The notes under the pieces were generated by a model that ran no database searches, had not been told where the DNA came from, and saw only the letters and a program-made list of their open reading frames with translations. A program made the position numbers and the translations under genes. A stretch of DNA of 51,551 nucleotides from Ruminococcus sp. (lineage in GTDB: Bacteria; Bacillota; Clostridia; Oscillospirales; Ruminococcaceae): assembly GCA_017437285.1 (NCBI GenBank), contig JAFSBM010000119.1, positions 1 to 51,551 on the forward strand. The letters are read 5' to 3'. Below are positions 17,135 to 25,850 of the stretch, piece after piece (positions within the stretch are counted from its first letter, which is position 1; each line of letters begins with the position of its first letter).

Positions 17135-18605
17135 ATCTGTTGTAAATACTGTTCAGCCTCTTGATTTTCTTTGCAAGCTGTGGGGTGAATTGCTCCGATT
17201 TTGTTCTGAACTGCCAGTTGCCGCCTAAAGTTGAGGGTGTGTTCATTCTGCCCTCCTTTGGACTGTCGAGGAAATCCTGCATCTGTGCTACTGCCACATC
17301 TGCAATACTTCCCCATGCGGCACGTACAACCGCCATTGGGATTTCGCTCTTTTTCCTCACATTGAGGTATCTTTTGGCAAATTTCAGCGACTTTTTGTCC
17401 ATAGCCGCAACCCAGCCGTTAAGGGTTTCATTGTCGTGAGTGCCTGTGTAGGCAATGCACTTTGAAGTCGTGAAATTATGGGGCAAATGCTCGTTATCTC
17501 CGCCGCTGAACCCGAATTGAAGCACTTTCATTCCCGGATATCCGCACAATCTGAGCATTTCACGGACTTCGGGAGTAATAAATCCCAAATCCTCAGCTAT
17601 AAGATTGAGTCTGTCCAGTTTTTCCTCTATATTGTAGAAAAACGGACAATTCGGACCTTTCATCCACTCGCCCTCTGTTGCGTCCTCTTTGCCGTAGGGA
17701 ATGGCATAAAAGCTTTCAAATCCACGGAAATGGTCAATGCGGATAATGTCGTAAAGCTCCGATGCTGCCGCCAAGCGGTTAGTCCACCATTCAAAATCAG
17801 TATCTCCGTGATAATCCCAGTTATACAAGGGATTTCCCCAAAGCTGTCCCAAAGGCGAAAATTCATCGGGGGGACAGCCTGCAACGCTAACGGGGCGGCG
17901 TTTAGTGTCAAGCATAAACAGCTTGTGGTCAGACCACACCTCAACGCTGTCATAAGCACAGTAAATCGGTATATCTCCCACTATTTCAATGCCGTTTTCA
18001 TTGGCATATTTTTTCAGTTCCGACCATTGTCTGCTGAACTCGAATTGCAGGAATTTGAAAAATCCGATTTCCTTTTTAAGCCTTTTCTTAGCCTCTGCAA
18101 CAGCCTTTTTGCGGTGCATTGAAATGTCTTTTCCCCATTCATACCAAGCTTTTCCGTCGTTTTCAAATTTCAGAGCCATAAACAAAGCATACTCATCAAG
18201 CCAGTTTTTATTCTTATCGCAGAATTTTTTGTATGCAGGGAATTTTGAAGCCTTGAATCGGGAATAAGCAATTCTCAACACATCAAAGCATTTGTCGTAA
18301 ATAAGGGCATAATCCACCTTATCTGTTTCAGTATCCCACACAATATTTTTGTAGTCCTCAGCTTCAAGAAGTCCGTCACCCTCAAGAATTTCAAAGTCGA
18401 TAAAATAGGGATTTCCTGCATTTACCGAAAATGACTGATAAGGGGAATCGCCGTAGCTTGTCGGAGAAAGGGGCAGAATCTGCCACAGCTTAACTCCCGA
18501 TTTTACGAGAAAATCCACAAATTCAAAGGCGTGTTTTCCCATTTTTCCGATGCCGTACTCCGAGGGCAGACTTGAAATATGAAGAAGAATTCCACTTTTA
18601 CGCAT
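17133..18605 (-). CDS. malQ: 4-alpha-glucanotransferase (amylomaltase, GH77)
   Basis: The 490-residue full-length GH77 enzyme transfers alpha-1,4-glucan segments between maltodextrins in the cytoplasm. Visible motifs: N-terminal GILLHISSLPS, substrate loop SPYQSFS (54-60), nucleophile D291 in RIDHFRG, acid/base E338 in AEDLG, and D391 in GTHDNE. The ATG at 18605 has GGAG nine bases upstream. With two dockerin proteins in the window, this fits a polysaccharide-degrading, possibly starch-using lifestyle. It is divergently placed against the small membrane protein at 18671. Confidence 0.95.
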   Translation of the reverse strand: MRKSGILLHISSLPSEYGIGKMGKHAFEFVDFLVKSGVKLWQILPLSPTSYGDSPYQSFSVNAGNPYFIDFEILEGDGLLEAEDYKNIVWDTETDKVDYALIYDKCFDVLRIAYSRFKASKFPAYKKFCDKNKNWLDEYALFMALKFENDGKAWYEWGKDISMHRKKAVAEAKKRLKKEIGFFKFLQFEFSRQWSELKKYANENGIEIVGDIPIYCAYDSVEVWSDHKLFMLDTKRRPVSVAGCPPDEFSPLGQLWGNPLYNWDYHGDTDFEWWTNRLAAASELYDIIRIDHFRGFESFYAIPYGKEDATEGEWMKGPNCPFFYNIEEKLDRLNLIAEDLGFITPEVREMLRLCGYPGMKVLQFGFSGGDNEHLPHNFTTSKCIAYTGTHDNETLNGWVAAMDKKSLKFAKRYLNVRKKSEIPMAVVRAAWGSIADVAVAQMQDFLDSPKEGRMNTPSTLGGNWQFRTKSEQFTPQLAKKIKRLNSIYNR

Positions 18606-18670
18606 ATGTTACAACTCCGTTTCTGTATATTTTTTTCTTTTCATCTCATAATAATTATGAGGTGAGCATA

Positions 18671-19069
18671 GTGAAATTTTGCCAATTTATTTTTACTTTT
18701 CTTATGGGGTATTTCCTCTATGCCTTTGTGGAAGTGGCAGGGAGGGGTTATACCCATTGGACAATGTGCCTGACAGGGGGTTTTGTCCTTACTATAATTT
18801 ACATCATAAGCAGCCGCCCTGCTATGACGCTTATCCGCTGCTGTGTAATCGGTGCGGCAGCTATAACTGCCATTGAATTTGCGGTGGGAATTTTCGACAA
18901 TATAATAATGGGCTGGCACGTCTGGGATTATTCAAAGCTGCCCTTTAATATTATGGGACAGATTTGCCCGATTTTCAGCCTTTTATGGGGCATACTCTGC
19001 ATACCCGCATTTTATTTGTGCCGTTTTATCAGACAAAGATTCGACAATTCTCTGAATTGCAGCCGTTAG
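18671..19069 (+). CDS. Small membrane protein, putative ABC-transporter type IV (CmpB-like)
   Basis: The gene encodes 132 residues from GTG at 18671, chosen because GAGGTGAGC precedes it; the longer open frame runs into the malQ gene. There are four predicted membrane helices. The sequence FVEVAGRGYTHWTMC and the block GWHVWDYSKLPFNIMGQICP match the putative ABC transporter type IV (CmpB, PF06541) family, which is membrane-embedded and of unknown role. The gene is monocistronic. Confidence 0.75.
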   Translation: MKFCQFIFTFLMGYFLYAFVEVAGRGYTHWTMCLTGGFVLTIIYIISSRPAMTLIRCCVIGAAAITAIEFAVGIFDNIIMGWHVWDYSKLPFNIMGQICPIFSLLWGILCIPAFYLCRFIRQRFDNSLNCSR

Positions 19070-19091
19070 CTTTCAGATTTTGAACTATTAT

Positions 19092-19152
19092 AAGCTAAAG
19101 GCTAAAAGCTAAAGGCTAAAAGCTAAAGGCTAAAAGCTAATGGCTAAAAGCT
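19092..19152. repeat. Tandem 14-bp simple repeat
   Basis: Four or so copies of AGCTAAAGGCTAAA between convergent genes. A degenerate relative, TTAGCTATTAGCC, lies at 22569-22596. No coding content. Confidence 0.8.
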
Positions 19153-19168
19153 GCAACGCAAAGCGTTG

Positions 19169-20485
19169 CTAAAATCCCTGCTTTTTCAATTCCGCCACAA
19201 GATTTGCGTAGAATTCACGGACATCATAGCCGTCAATATTTTCTCTGAAAAGGTCAATTGTATCGCCGTGGCTTATTCCACGCACACCCTTAGTCGTCAC
19301 CATTCGATGTTCACCGTGAATTGCCGCACCCTCCCACACAAGACCGTCACTTCTGCCGTTAAGCTTCTTGATTATGAGATAGCCGACATTGAGGGGCAGA
19401 CCTGCGGAAAATACGTTTTTCATCACGGACATACAGCTTCTATAGGAAACCGTGGGGCAGTCCTCCATTTCAGGAGCAAGTTCCTTTAGCCGCACAGGGC
19501 TTAAATCCTTTACACCTGCAATAAAATCGGGGTTTTTATCTCCAAGCTTGCGGAAAATTGCGTTGTATCTGTCGGCTATCCAATTCACGGTTTTGTCGGG
19601 CATTTTCCCCATAAGACAGTCAACCATATCACTTCCGCCGTGGGGAGTATTTATAGTCGTCAGCGTTGCCACACGCTCTCCAAGACCAAGGGAACTTATG
19701 GCATAACGGCTGTCAAGTCCGCCCTTTGAATGGGCAATAATATTCACCTTTTCCGCCCCCGTTTCCGCAAGTACACGCTCAATCTGCTCTTTCAGTTCTG
19801 CCGCACTTTCGGGAATCGACTTTGCCGACTGCTGATTGCCATAGTAAACAGCCGCACCATTGCGGATAAGAGTTGCAGGCACTCGTCCCCAGTAATTCAT
19901 ATACTGCCAGTCACGGAAGAAAATGCCGTGAACCATAACAATGGGATATTTCGTCTTGCATATCTCATTTTCAGCACGTGCATTTTCAATTTCCGCCTTT
20001 GAAAGTTCGAAAATATACTCTCTTTTTGCGGTTTTGTAGAATTTTCTGATGAGGATTATGTTGATTACAGGCATCCACCAGAAAATCAACAGGAGAATAT
20101 AATCCGCTGCCTTAATCTGCTTTGAGCCGATAGCTGTGCGGATAAATCCGTCAAAAAATGTTGCTCCCAAAGCTAAAATCGGCATTACAATTGAGAAAAT
20201 CTTCGGCAGAACTCCTGCGTCGGATTTGACAAAGTAGAGAATAATGACGATTATTTCGGGAATTATAGCCATTCCCGACAGCCACAGAAGTGACACTCCC
20301 CTTTTCAGCGAACCTAAGCGGAAACTTTTGACCTCTGGTTTTTCGCTGCGAATGAGAATAGCGAAAAATATAATCGACATTATCACAGTTCCGATGACTT
20401 TTGCGGCGGTAGGGAATGCGATTTCCGTCCATATTGGAATTATGTTGTAAAAAACAAGAAGTAGAATTAATTCAATTATTTTCAT
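19169..20485 (-). CDS. Membrane-anchored alpha/beta-hydrolase (triacylglycerol lipase-like)
   Basis: The protein has 438 residues from the ATG at 20485 (MKIIELILLL). The open frame extends further upstream, but only into the region of the 154-bp TIR element, so that part is spurious. Four to five membrane helices (1-150) precede a lipase domain with oxyanion motif MVHGIFFRD (184-192) and nucleophile elbow AHSKGG with S253. Candidate Asp (RSDGLVWEG) and His (ISHGDTID) follow near the C-terminus. It probably hydrolyses lipid esters at the membrane. GGGAG lies about 12 bases before the ATG. Confidence 0.8.
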   Translation of the reverse strand: MKIIELILLLVFYNIIPIWTEIAFPTAAKVIGTVIMSIIFFAILIRSEKPEVKSFRLGSLKRGVSLLWLSGMAIIPEIIVIILYFVKSDAGVLPKIFSIVMPILALGATFFDGFIRTAIGSKQIKAADYILLLIFWWMPVINIILIRKFYKTAKREYIFELSKAEIENARAENEICKTKYPIVMVHGIFFRDWQYMNYWGRVPATLIRNGAAVYYGNQQSAKSIPESAAELKEQIERVLAETGAEKVNIIAHSKGGLDSRYAISSLGLGERVATLTTINTPHGGSDMVDCLMGKMPDKTVNWIADRYNAIFRKLGDKNPDFIAGVKDLSPVRLKELAPEMEDCPTVSYRSCMSVMKNVFSAGLPLNVGYLIIKKLNGRSDGLVWEGAAIHGEHRMVTTKGVRGISHGDTIDLFRENIDGYDVREFYANLVAELKKQGF

Positions 20486-20549
20486 TATGTATAAATTCTC
20501 CCTAAACAAAAACAAGAGCGACAATCTGCCGCCCTTGTGAGTAATTATA

Positions 20550-20703
20550 CTAATCCCTAAAATGTTAGTAGACAAAGATGATGAGCAGAAATGATGTATG
20601 TCAAGGCGGACAACGAAAGCATACTTCCGTATGGTGAGGAAGTCCAACGATGACATACAGCATTTATGCCATTAGATTTGTCTACTGTTGTTTTAGGGAT
20701 TAG
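20550..20703. mobile_element. 154-bp MITE-like TIR element A, copy 1
   Basis: The ends CTAATCCCTAAAA and TTTTAGGGATTAG are perfect inverted repeats, continued by AGTAGACAAA/TTTGTCTACT, and TA flanks both sides (20548-20549, 20704-20705). The interior is structured and non-coding. The copy at 42031-42184 has the same length and about 93-95% identity. Confidence 0.85.
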
Positions 20704-20705
20704 TA

Positions 20706-21140
20706 TTAATAATTCTTGTTTGAATCAGCGTTAAAGAACTGATTGCTGCTCTCTGTGTAGTAGTCGTTAGCTTCAAGTGACATAAAATCGTCATCTTCCA
20801 TTTCGGGAAGTCTTGCACCGCAGCGGCCGCAGAACTGGAATCTCTCGTTAACTTCAGCATCGCACTTAGGACAAATCTTGTAGCCTCTGATACCGTTAAG
20901 CTCAAATCTCATCTTCTTGATACGTCTGCGGCGAGTATCAATATCATCGCAGAGAAGTTTAAGACTTGCAGGATCCTCATTGGGATTCTTGTAATACTTC
21001 TTACCGAGATCTGTGAAAATCTCCATAATTCTTTCTTCCTCGTAGAGGATTTTTCTTTTGAGGTTATTAGCCTCGGACATACTCTTTGTTTTATCGGAAA
21101 CGCCTCTGGAAACGTCACCGATTTTATCGAGAATACCCAT
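20706..21140 (-). CDS. Zinc-ribbon protein with N-terminal coiled region
   Basis: The gene encodes 144 residues from the ATG at 21140 (GGAG nine bases upstream; an ATG seven codons earlier is poorer). An amphipathic helical N-terminal half (about 1-85) is followed by a zinc ribbon CPKCDAEVNERFQFCGRCG, then an acidic tail. It resembles zinc-ribbon domain proteins widespread in Clostridia whose function is not established. The stop codon TAA directly abuts the TA target site of element A, so the natural C-terminus may have been altered by insertion. It has its own consensus promoter. Confidence 0.75.
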   Translation of the reverse strand: MGILDKIGDVSRGVSDKTKSMSEANNLKRKILYEEERIMEIFTDLGKKYYKNPNEDPASLKLLCDDIDTRRRRIKKMRFELNGIRGYKICPKCDAEVNERFQFCGRCGARLPEMEDDDFMSLEANDYYTESSNQFFNADSNKNY

Positions 21141-21233
21141 TTCTATCAACTCCATTTTCATATTACGTATTGCAGTAAAGCTTCATCATCCCAAAATGAC
21201 AAACTTCGCCTGCAACCATTATACAGTACTTAT

Positions 21234-21262
21234 ATTATACAATTTTTTGTGCAATTTGTCAA
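21234..21262 (-). promoter_or_regulatory. Promoter for the zinc-ribbon gene
   Basis: Minus strand TTGACA (21257-21262), 17-nt spacer, TATAAT (21234-21239). Confidence 0.8.
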
Positions 21263-21320
21263 GACCTATTTCAAGTAAACAAAATTAATTTAGAATTATT
21301 TAGTGGAGTATTTTTTATCA

Positions 21321-22268
21321 TTATTTTCTCAACCAAAATTCCGCACTCTGATATGCAAGTTGTTTTTCTGCAAGTTCACGAGTAATTTCAGAATTTGTTG
21401 CTGAAATCTGTGCATACTGGGCTGCTTCTCTAGCAGATTCTGCTGCGTTTGCAGTATGAACGCCTACTTCTTTAACTGAACTGAGCAATTCTCGATTTTG
21501 TTGAATGATTTCATCTGTTTTTGCATTTTGTTGTGCTATTTCTACAACCATGGCAGATTGCAAACTTATCATTTTATCAAGTTTCTGCTTTATCGCTTCA
21601 AGATTACATTGTAAAAGAGCTTCTGATAATGTTTGATTAGAGGTAGAAAGATAATCATATAAATAGTAAACGCCCTGTATATTGCGAAATTGATTCGGTA
21701 TTATATTTGCTGAATATGCCTCATTAAGTATATTTTGCATTTTTCTAATGTCATTATTAATTTTTGAGATGTGATTATCTGAATTCTTTTTGTAATTATT
21801 ATATAGATTTCTTCTTTTCATTTCTTCTGCATTGTATTTTTCTAATTTTCCTTCATATTTTGAATGTTGTAATGCATATTCGGCGTGATAAACTTGTTCA
21901 TACTTTCTATCTAATTGCATTTTTACAACACACCTAACAGTCAAAATTATAATGCCAAGTATCATAAAAAAGGCACCAACAGGCAAATATGCAAAAGAAC
22001 TAAACAATCCCATTATTAAAAATCCCAATCCAGCAAGTAATGAGTACACTAAAAAAAATTTCCTAAAGCCAGGTTCATCACTCTGATTTATTGGCTCCTT
22101 AAAATTAAACTTCGGCTTACAATTAACATAGCCTTGATATTCTTTATGCTTTTGGTTAACCATATGACTTATGACATTTTTCTTTTTTTGTGATTCATAA
22201 ATAACAGTTTCCATTACTCGCAAATCATTCAAATAAATCAATAAAGCTTCTCTATTCAACTCAGCCAT
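21321..22268 (-). CDS. Coiled-coil membrane protein of unknown function
   Basis: The protein has 315 residues. A charged N-terminal helix (1-65) is followed by two membrane helices (about 72-115), then long helical segments to the C-terminus rich in Gln, Asn and Ala. The C-terminal 80 residues (from MISLQSAMVVEIAQQNAKTD) look like a parallel coiled coil. I recognise no domain; similar two-TM coiled-coil proteins occur in Firmicutes without a function. AAAGGATG precedes the ATG. The promoter at 22470-22498 gives a leader of about 200 nt. Confidence 0.7.
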   Translation of the reverse strand: MAELNREALLIYLNDLRVMETVIYESQKKKNVISHMVNQKHKEYQGYVNCKPKFNFKEPINQSDEPGFRKFFLVYSLLAGLGFLIMGLFSSFAYLPVGAFFMILGIIILTVRCVVKMQLDRKYEQVYHAEYALQHSKYEGKLEKYNAEEMKRRNLYNNYKKNSDNHISKINNDIRKMQNILNEAYSANIIPNQFRNIQGVYYLYDYLSTSNQTLSEALLQCNLEAIKQKLDKMISLQSAMVVEIAQQNAKTDEIIQQNRELLSSVKEVGVHTANAAESAREAAQYAQISATNSEITRELAEKQLAYQSAEFWLRK

Positions 22269-22726
22269 TTTTTAACATCCTTTCAACAAAAATACACACC
22301 AAACAAAGCCAATTAAGACTTCTCTTGATGTGTATGAAAATTATTATTAATTTGTATATTTTGCTTATTTAGTTCAAACAATGCCCCCCCCCGTTCACAA
22401 ATTTAACCATCGTGCATTTTGAATAAAAAAAGAACATTGAGAGGACTCCTTTCGTTAAACTATATTTTTATAATACCATAACATTCAGTATTTGTCAAGA
22501 CCATTTGAAAATAATCCAAAAAATTACTTTTTTAGCCTTTGGCAATGCTTTGCTGTGTAAATCAAGCTTTTAGCTATTAGCCATTAGCTGTTAGCTTTTC
22601 ACGACATTCTGTCATAGGGACTGCCAAGGCAGCCCCTACACAAATTAGCGTTACCCGATAAAATTGCCGTTCCAAAAAGCTAACAGCTCTTTAAATAATT
22701 ACGCATTACGCATTACGAATTACGCA
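22269..22726 (-). other. 458-bp gene-free stretch
   Basis: It contains the leader and promoter of the coiled-coil membrane gene, a run of nine C (22384-22392) inside that leader, a hairpin TAGGG-A-CTGCC-AA-GGCAG-C-CCCTA (22615-22638) of a dispersed GTAGGG...CCCTAC type, simple repeats of TTAGC units, and ATTACGC heptamers at 22698-22732. I see no ORF or RNA gene. Confidence 0.7.
22470..22498 (-). promoter_or_regulatory. Promoter for the coiled-coil membrane protein
   Basis: Minus strand TTGACA (22493-22498), 17-nt spacer, TATTAT (22470-22475). Confidence 0.7.
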
Positions 22727-22732
22727 TTATTC
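22698..22732. repeat. Tandem ATTACGC heptamers
   Basis: ATTACGC, ATTACGC, ATTACGA, ATTACGC, ATTATTC in a row, running into the stop of the ACT-domain gene. Confidence 0.8.
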
Positions 22733-23158
22733 AGAAAGGTCCTGCTCTGTAAGCTGAATAATTCCGCCCTTTGTAAGTGCATCGGAAGCGTGCTTGATGT
22801 CGTCCACACGGATAACGAATGAAACAGACTTGTCAGATGCTCCTGTAAATGCGTAAAGGTACTCCAGATTTACATTTTCAGCTCCGAGAATATCAAGAAC
22901 TCGGCTGAGCTGTCCGGGAGAATCGGGGATTGTGATTGCTACAATTTCCGTTACAGTAACGGCATAGGAAGCGTTTTTCAGCACCTTTTCAGTCTTGTCG
23001 GTATCATTTACAACCATTCGGAGAATACCGAAATCAGATGTATCTGCAAGACTTAATGCACGGATATTAATTCCGCTTTCTTTGAGAAGTGACATTACTC
23101 CTGTAAGCTGATTGGGCTTGTTGTCAACGAATACTGAAATCTGTTTTGCGTTTGCCAT
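22727..23158 (-). CDS. ACT-domain protein (two ACT domains)
   Basis: The 143-residue protein comprises two ACT domains: residues 1-70 (ISVFVDNKPNQLTGVMSLL) and 71-143 (ITIPDSPGQLSRVLDIL). ACT domains bind amino acids and regulate enzymes. The gene starts 15 bases after paaK with an AAAGGAGG site, so it is probably co-transcribed. Stand-alone double-ACT proteins next to paaK are common and presumably sense aromatic or branched amino acids for the ior/paaK pathway; the ligand is inference. Confidence 0.9.
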   Translation of the reverse strand: MANAKQISVFVDNKPNQLTGVMSLLKESGINIRALSLADTSDFGILRMVVNDTDKTEKVLKNASYAVTVTEIVAITIPDSPGQLSRVLDILGAENVNLEYLYAFTGASDKSVSFVIRVDDIKHASDALTKGGIIQLTEQDLSE

Positions 23159-23173
23159 AGTTCTTTCCTCCTT

Positions 23174-24481
23174 TTAATCGTGAAGCTTTCTCTTGTCGAT
23201 AACTCGTACAGCCTTGCCCTCGCTTCTTGTAATGGATTTTGGACTTACAAGGTGTACCTTGGGGTTAATTCCAAGCATTGTCTTTATAGCAAGTGCCAGA
23301 GCCTTTTCCTGCTCCTGCATTACTTTCATCTTATCTGAGAACTGGTCGGGATTCATCTCAACGCTGATATCAAGGGTATCTGTGTTGTTTACACGGTCAA
23401 CCTCAATGAGATAGTTTGGTGAATAGCCCTGCTCGATAAGTACAGTTTCAATCTGTGAGGGGAATACGTTTACACCACGGATAATAAGCATATCATCGCT
23501 TCTTCCCATAGGCTTTCTCATCTTAATGAGAGTACGTCCGCATGAACACTTCTTACGGCTGAGTACGCATAAATCTCTTGTTCTGTAACGGAGAAGGGGG
23601 AATGCTTCCTTTGTAAGGCTTGTGAATACAAGTTCGCCTACTTCGCCGTCAGGGAGAACTTCGCCTGTATCGGGATTGATAATTTCGGGATAGAAGTGGT
23701 CCTCGTTAATATGCATACCTGTCTGCTCGCAGCACTCGAATGATACGCCGGGGCCGCTTGTTTCAGTAAGACCGTAGATATCATAAGCCTTGATGCCCAG
23801 TGAAGCCTCAATAGACTTTCTCATTTCCTCTGTCCATGGCTCTGCACCGAAAATACCTGCTTTAAGGCTGATATCATCGGGAGTAAGTCCCATTTCGTGG
23901 AGAGTTTCGCCGATATATGCGGCATATGAGGGCGTACAGCAGAGAATAGTTGAACCGAGGTCACGCATAAATTCAATCTGACGGTCTGTATTTCCGCTTG
24001 ACATAGGAAGTGTAAGACAGCCGACTTTATGTGAACCGCCGTTCAGACCTGCTCCGCCTGTGAAAAGTCCAAAGCCGTAAGCTACCTGACATACATCGTC
24101 CTTAGTTCCGCCTGCTGCAACAATTGCTCTTGCACAGCAGTTTTCCCAAAGGTCAATATCATTCTGTGTGTAGAAAGCAACTACACGCTTTCCTGTTGTA
24201 CCGCTTGTGGAATGTATACGTACACATTCGTTTAAAGGCTTTGCAAGAAGTCCATAGGGATATGCGTCACGGAGGTCAGCCTTGGTAAGGAAAGGCAGCT
24301 TGTGGAGGTCGTCAACTGACTGGATATCCTCAGGCTTTACACCCTTTTCGTCCATAAGGTTGCGATAATACTCAACATTTTCATACACGTGCTTCACCTG
24401 AGCAACAAGACGCTCGTCCTGAAGCTTTTTCATATCCTCACGGGACATACATTCAATTTCCTGATTCCAATAATTTGCCAT
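23174..24481 (-). CDS. paaK: Phenylacetate-CoA ligase family enzyme
   Basis: The 435-residue adenylate-forming enzyme has the P-loop HSTSGTTGKRV, the acyl-adenylate motif YGLTETSGPG, the YRTRDL motif and a C-terminal AMP-binding domain beginning GRSDDMLIIRGVNVFPSQ. It forms an aryl-CoA from an arylacetic acid, ATP and CoA, or runs in reverse to make ATP from the arylacetyl-CoA produced by the iorAB enzyme upstream on the same strand; the direction cannot be read from sequence. AAAAGGAGA precedes the ATG. The ACT protein follows. Confidence 0.92.
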   Translation of the reverse strand: MANYWNQEIECMSREDMKKLQDERLVAQVKHVYENVEYYRNLMDEKGVKPEDIQSVDDLHKLPFLTKADLRDAYPYGLLAKPLNECVRIHSTSGTTGKRVVAFYTQNDIDLWENCCARAIVAAGGTKDDVCQVAYGFGLFTGGAGLNGGSHKVGCLTLPMSSGNTDRQIEFMRDLGSTILCCTPSYAAYIGETLHEMGLTPDDISLKAGIFGAEPWTEEMRKSIEASLGIKAYDIYGLTETSGPGVSFECCEQTGMHINEDHFYPEIINPDTGEVLPDGEVGELVFTSLTKEAFPLLRYRTRDLCVLSRKKCSCGRTLIKMRKPMGRSDDMLIIRGVNVFPSQIETVLIEQGYSPNYLIEVDRVNNTDTLDISVEMNPDQFSDKMKVMQEQEKALALAIKTMLGINPKVHLVSPKSITRSEGKAVRVIDKRKLHD

Positions 24482-24558
24482 TGGCTTTTATCTCCTTTTT
24501 ATAAATTCAGGGCTGTGCCACACATAATCCATGCGGTATTGCCTTGTGTTCAATAAAT

Positions 24559-24645
24559 TATAGCAAACGACAAAATCTTTTAGCGTTTGCTATTTGCCGA
24601 TCCGCACGGAGCAAACTTTAGTTTGCGGATGTGCGAGGCACTTTA
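24559..24645 (-). repeat. Structured leader repeat C, inverted copy
   Basis: The reverse complement reproduces AAAGTGCCTCGCACATCCGC through CGTTTGCTATA of 14701-14790, without the first ATTATAGTGA hairpin. It separates paaK from the membrane protein at 24643, whose stop codon lies at the repeat border, and would form part of the paaK leader. Confidence 0.85.
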
Positions 24646-25164
24646 ATAATAATCGGTACTTCTGTTTAACTCAGTAAAGCAAGCATAAATTATTACTGGC
24701 ACAAAGCTTAGTGCTAATGTAAACCGAACCGAGCCTGTAAGGAAGAACATTCCCACAGTAAAACACAAAAATATGCACAGCAATATCTTGCTTGCAAATG
24801 ATACATACAAAATATGTCCTGCTAAAATGTAAACCGCAATCAAGGCGAAAAATATTCCCATAAAGAATAATATTTTTGCAAAAACTTCAATATAACCGAA
24901 GCGATAAGAAGAGGGCAAGTCTTTTCTGTAGTATATATTGCGTCTACTGAGTTCAAGACCGTTTTCTTTTATTGCAACATAGCTGTTATCGCCTACCTTG
25001 TATACATATGTGTATTTTGACGGAAGCTTTATCTTTCTTTCTTCAAAAACCAGCGTTGCCTTAGTGCGGACATAATTTTCCGAATATTCCTTTTGTCTTG
25101 CAACACCACCTATAATTGATAATGCTGAAAGAATGAAAAAGATAATCATTATAAATTTTTTCAT
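24643..25164 (-). CDS. Membrane protein, paralogue of the next gene upstream (DUF3592-like)
   Basis: The 173-residue protein has an N-terminal membrane helix, an extracytoplasmic segment of about 75 residues and three C-terminal helices. It aligns with the protein at 25202-25780: both have GxxRQxxYSxxYxxTKAxLV, a YxVGxxxYVAxKxxG block and YRxGYIEVFAKILFFMGIF/YKIGRAEPAAKVLFVIGIA. The central segment resembles DUF3592. Function is unknown. The ribosome site is weak. The stop is at the border of repeat C. Confidence 0.65.
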   Translation of the reverse strand: MKKFIMIIFFILSALSIIGGVARQKEYSENYVRTKATLVFEERKIKLPSKYTYVYKVGDNSYVAIKENGLELSRRNIYYRKDLPSSYRFGYIEVFAKILFFMGIFFALIAVYILAGHILYVSFASKILLCIFLCFTVGMFFLTGSVRFTLALSFVPVIIYACFTELNRSTDYY

Positions 25165-25201
25165 ATTAACTCAGCTCACATTCCCTGTTCTGATTATTAT
25201 T

Positions 25202-25780
25202 TTAGAGGCTCGTTTTTTTAAACAACATAATTCGCTTAAAAAATCCCAAAAAATCGAAACAAATTGATATTCCATCCGCAAAAATACATATAGTAAAAAA
25301 CAGCGAGATTACAGTCAGCAGAGTAAGAAAAAAACTTTCTTCAAATAAATATGTCAATCCGACAGCAGCGTATAAAAGGATAAACCGAAAAATGTGGTCG
25401 GAATACGATTCATAAAGTATAAATTCACATAAAATCCAGATTGCAAAAAGCACACAGGCTATTCCGATAACAAATAATACTTTCGCCGCTGGCTCTGCCC
25501 GTCCGATTTTATACTCTGACGGATTTGACTTTTTATAGCCTATAATTCGCTCCTCAGAGGCAGAACCGCCCTTTTTGACTGCAACATACTTTTCACCGCC
25601 GACAACATAATTATAAGTGCATATTCTGATTGTATTTCGCCCTGCTCCTTTCAGTTCAAAGTCAACCAGTACAGCTTTTGTCAGCTCGTATTTATCGGAA
25701 TAATCCACTTGTCTGACTATTCCTATAAATATGAATAATACCGAAAAAAATGTAAGAATAACAGTTATAATTTTTTCCAT
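25202..25780 (-). CDS. Membrane protein, paralogue of the next gene downstream (DUF3592-like)
   Basis: The gene encodes 192 residues from the ATG at 25780 (a TTG three codons earlier is possible). It has the same layout as its neighbour: a first helix ending in IVRQVDYSDKYELTKAVLV, an extracytoplasmic domain with YNYVVGGEKYVAVKKGG, then three helices. The two genes lie 37 bases apart and clearly arose by duplication, with strong divergence since. No partner or enzyme motif suggests a role. Confidence 0.65.
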   Translation of the reverse strand: MEKIITVILTFFSVLFIFIGIVRQVDYSDKYELTKAVLVDFELKGAGRNTIRICTYNYVVGGEKYVAVKKGGSASEERIIGYKKSNPSEYKIGRAEPAAKVLFVIGIACVLFAIWILCEFILYESYSDHIFRFILLYAAVGLTYLFEESFFLTLLTVISLFFTICIFADGISICFDFLGFFKRIMLFKKTSL

Positions 25781-25850
25781 AATCCCCAACTTGATTCATA
25801 ATGATTTTGTCTGTTCTATGACACAAAACTCACCCCAAGTTTTGTTCATA

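Noticed and set aside
20486-20656. 57-residue N-terminal extension of the lipase-like protein
   Set aside because: The extension is translated mostly from TIR element A; the ATG at 20485 opens the membrane domain and has a GGGAG site.
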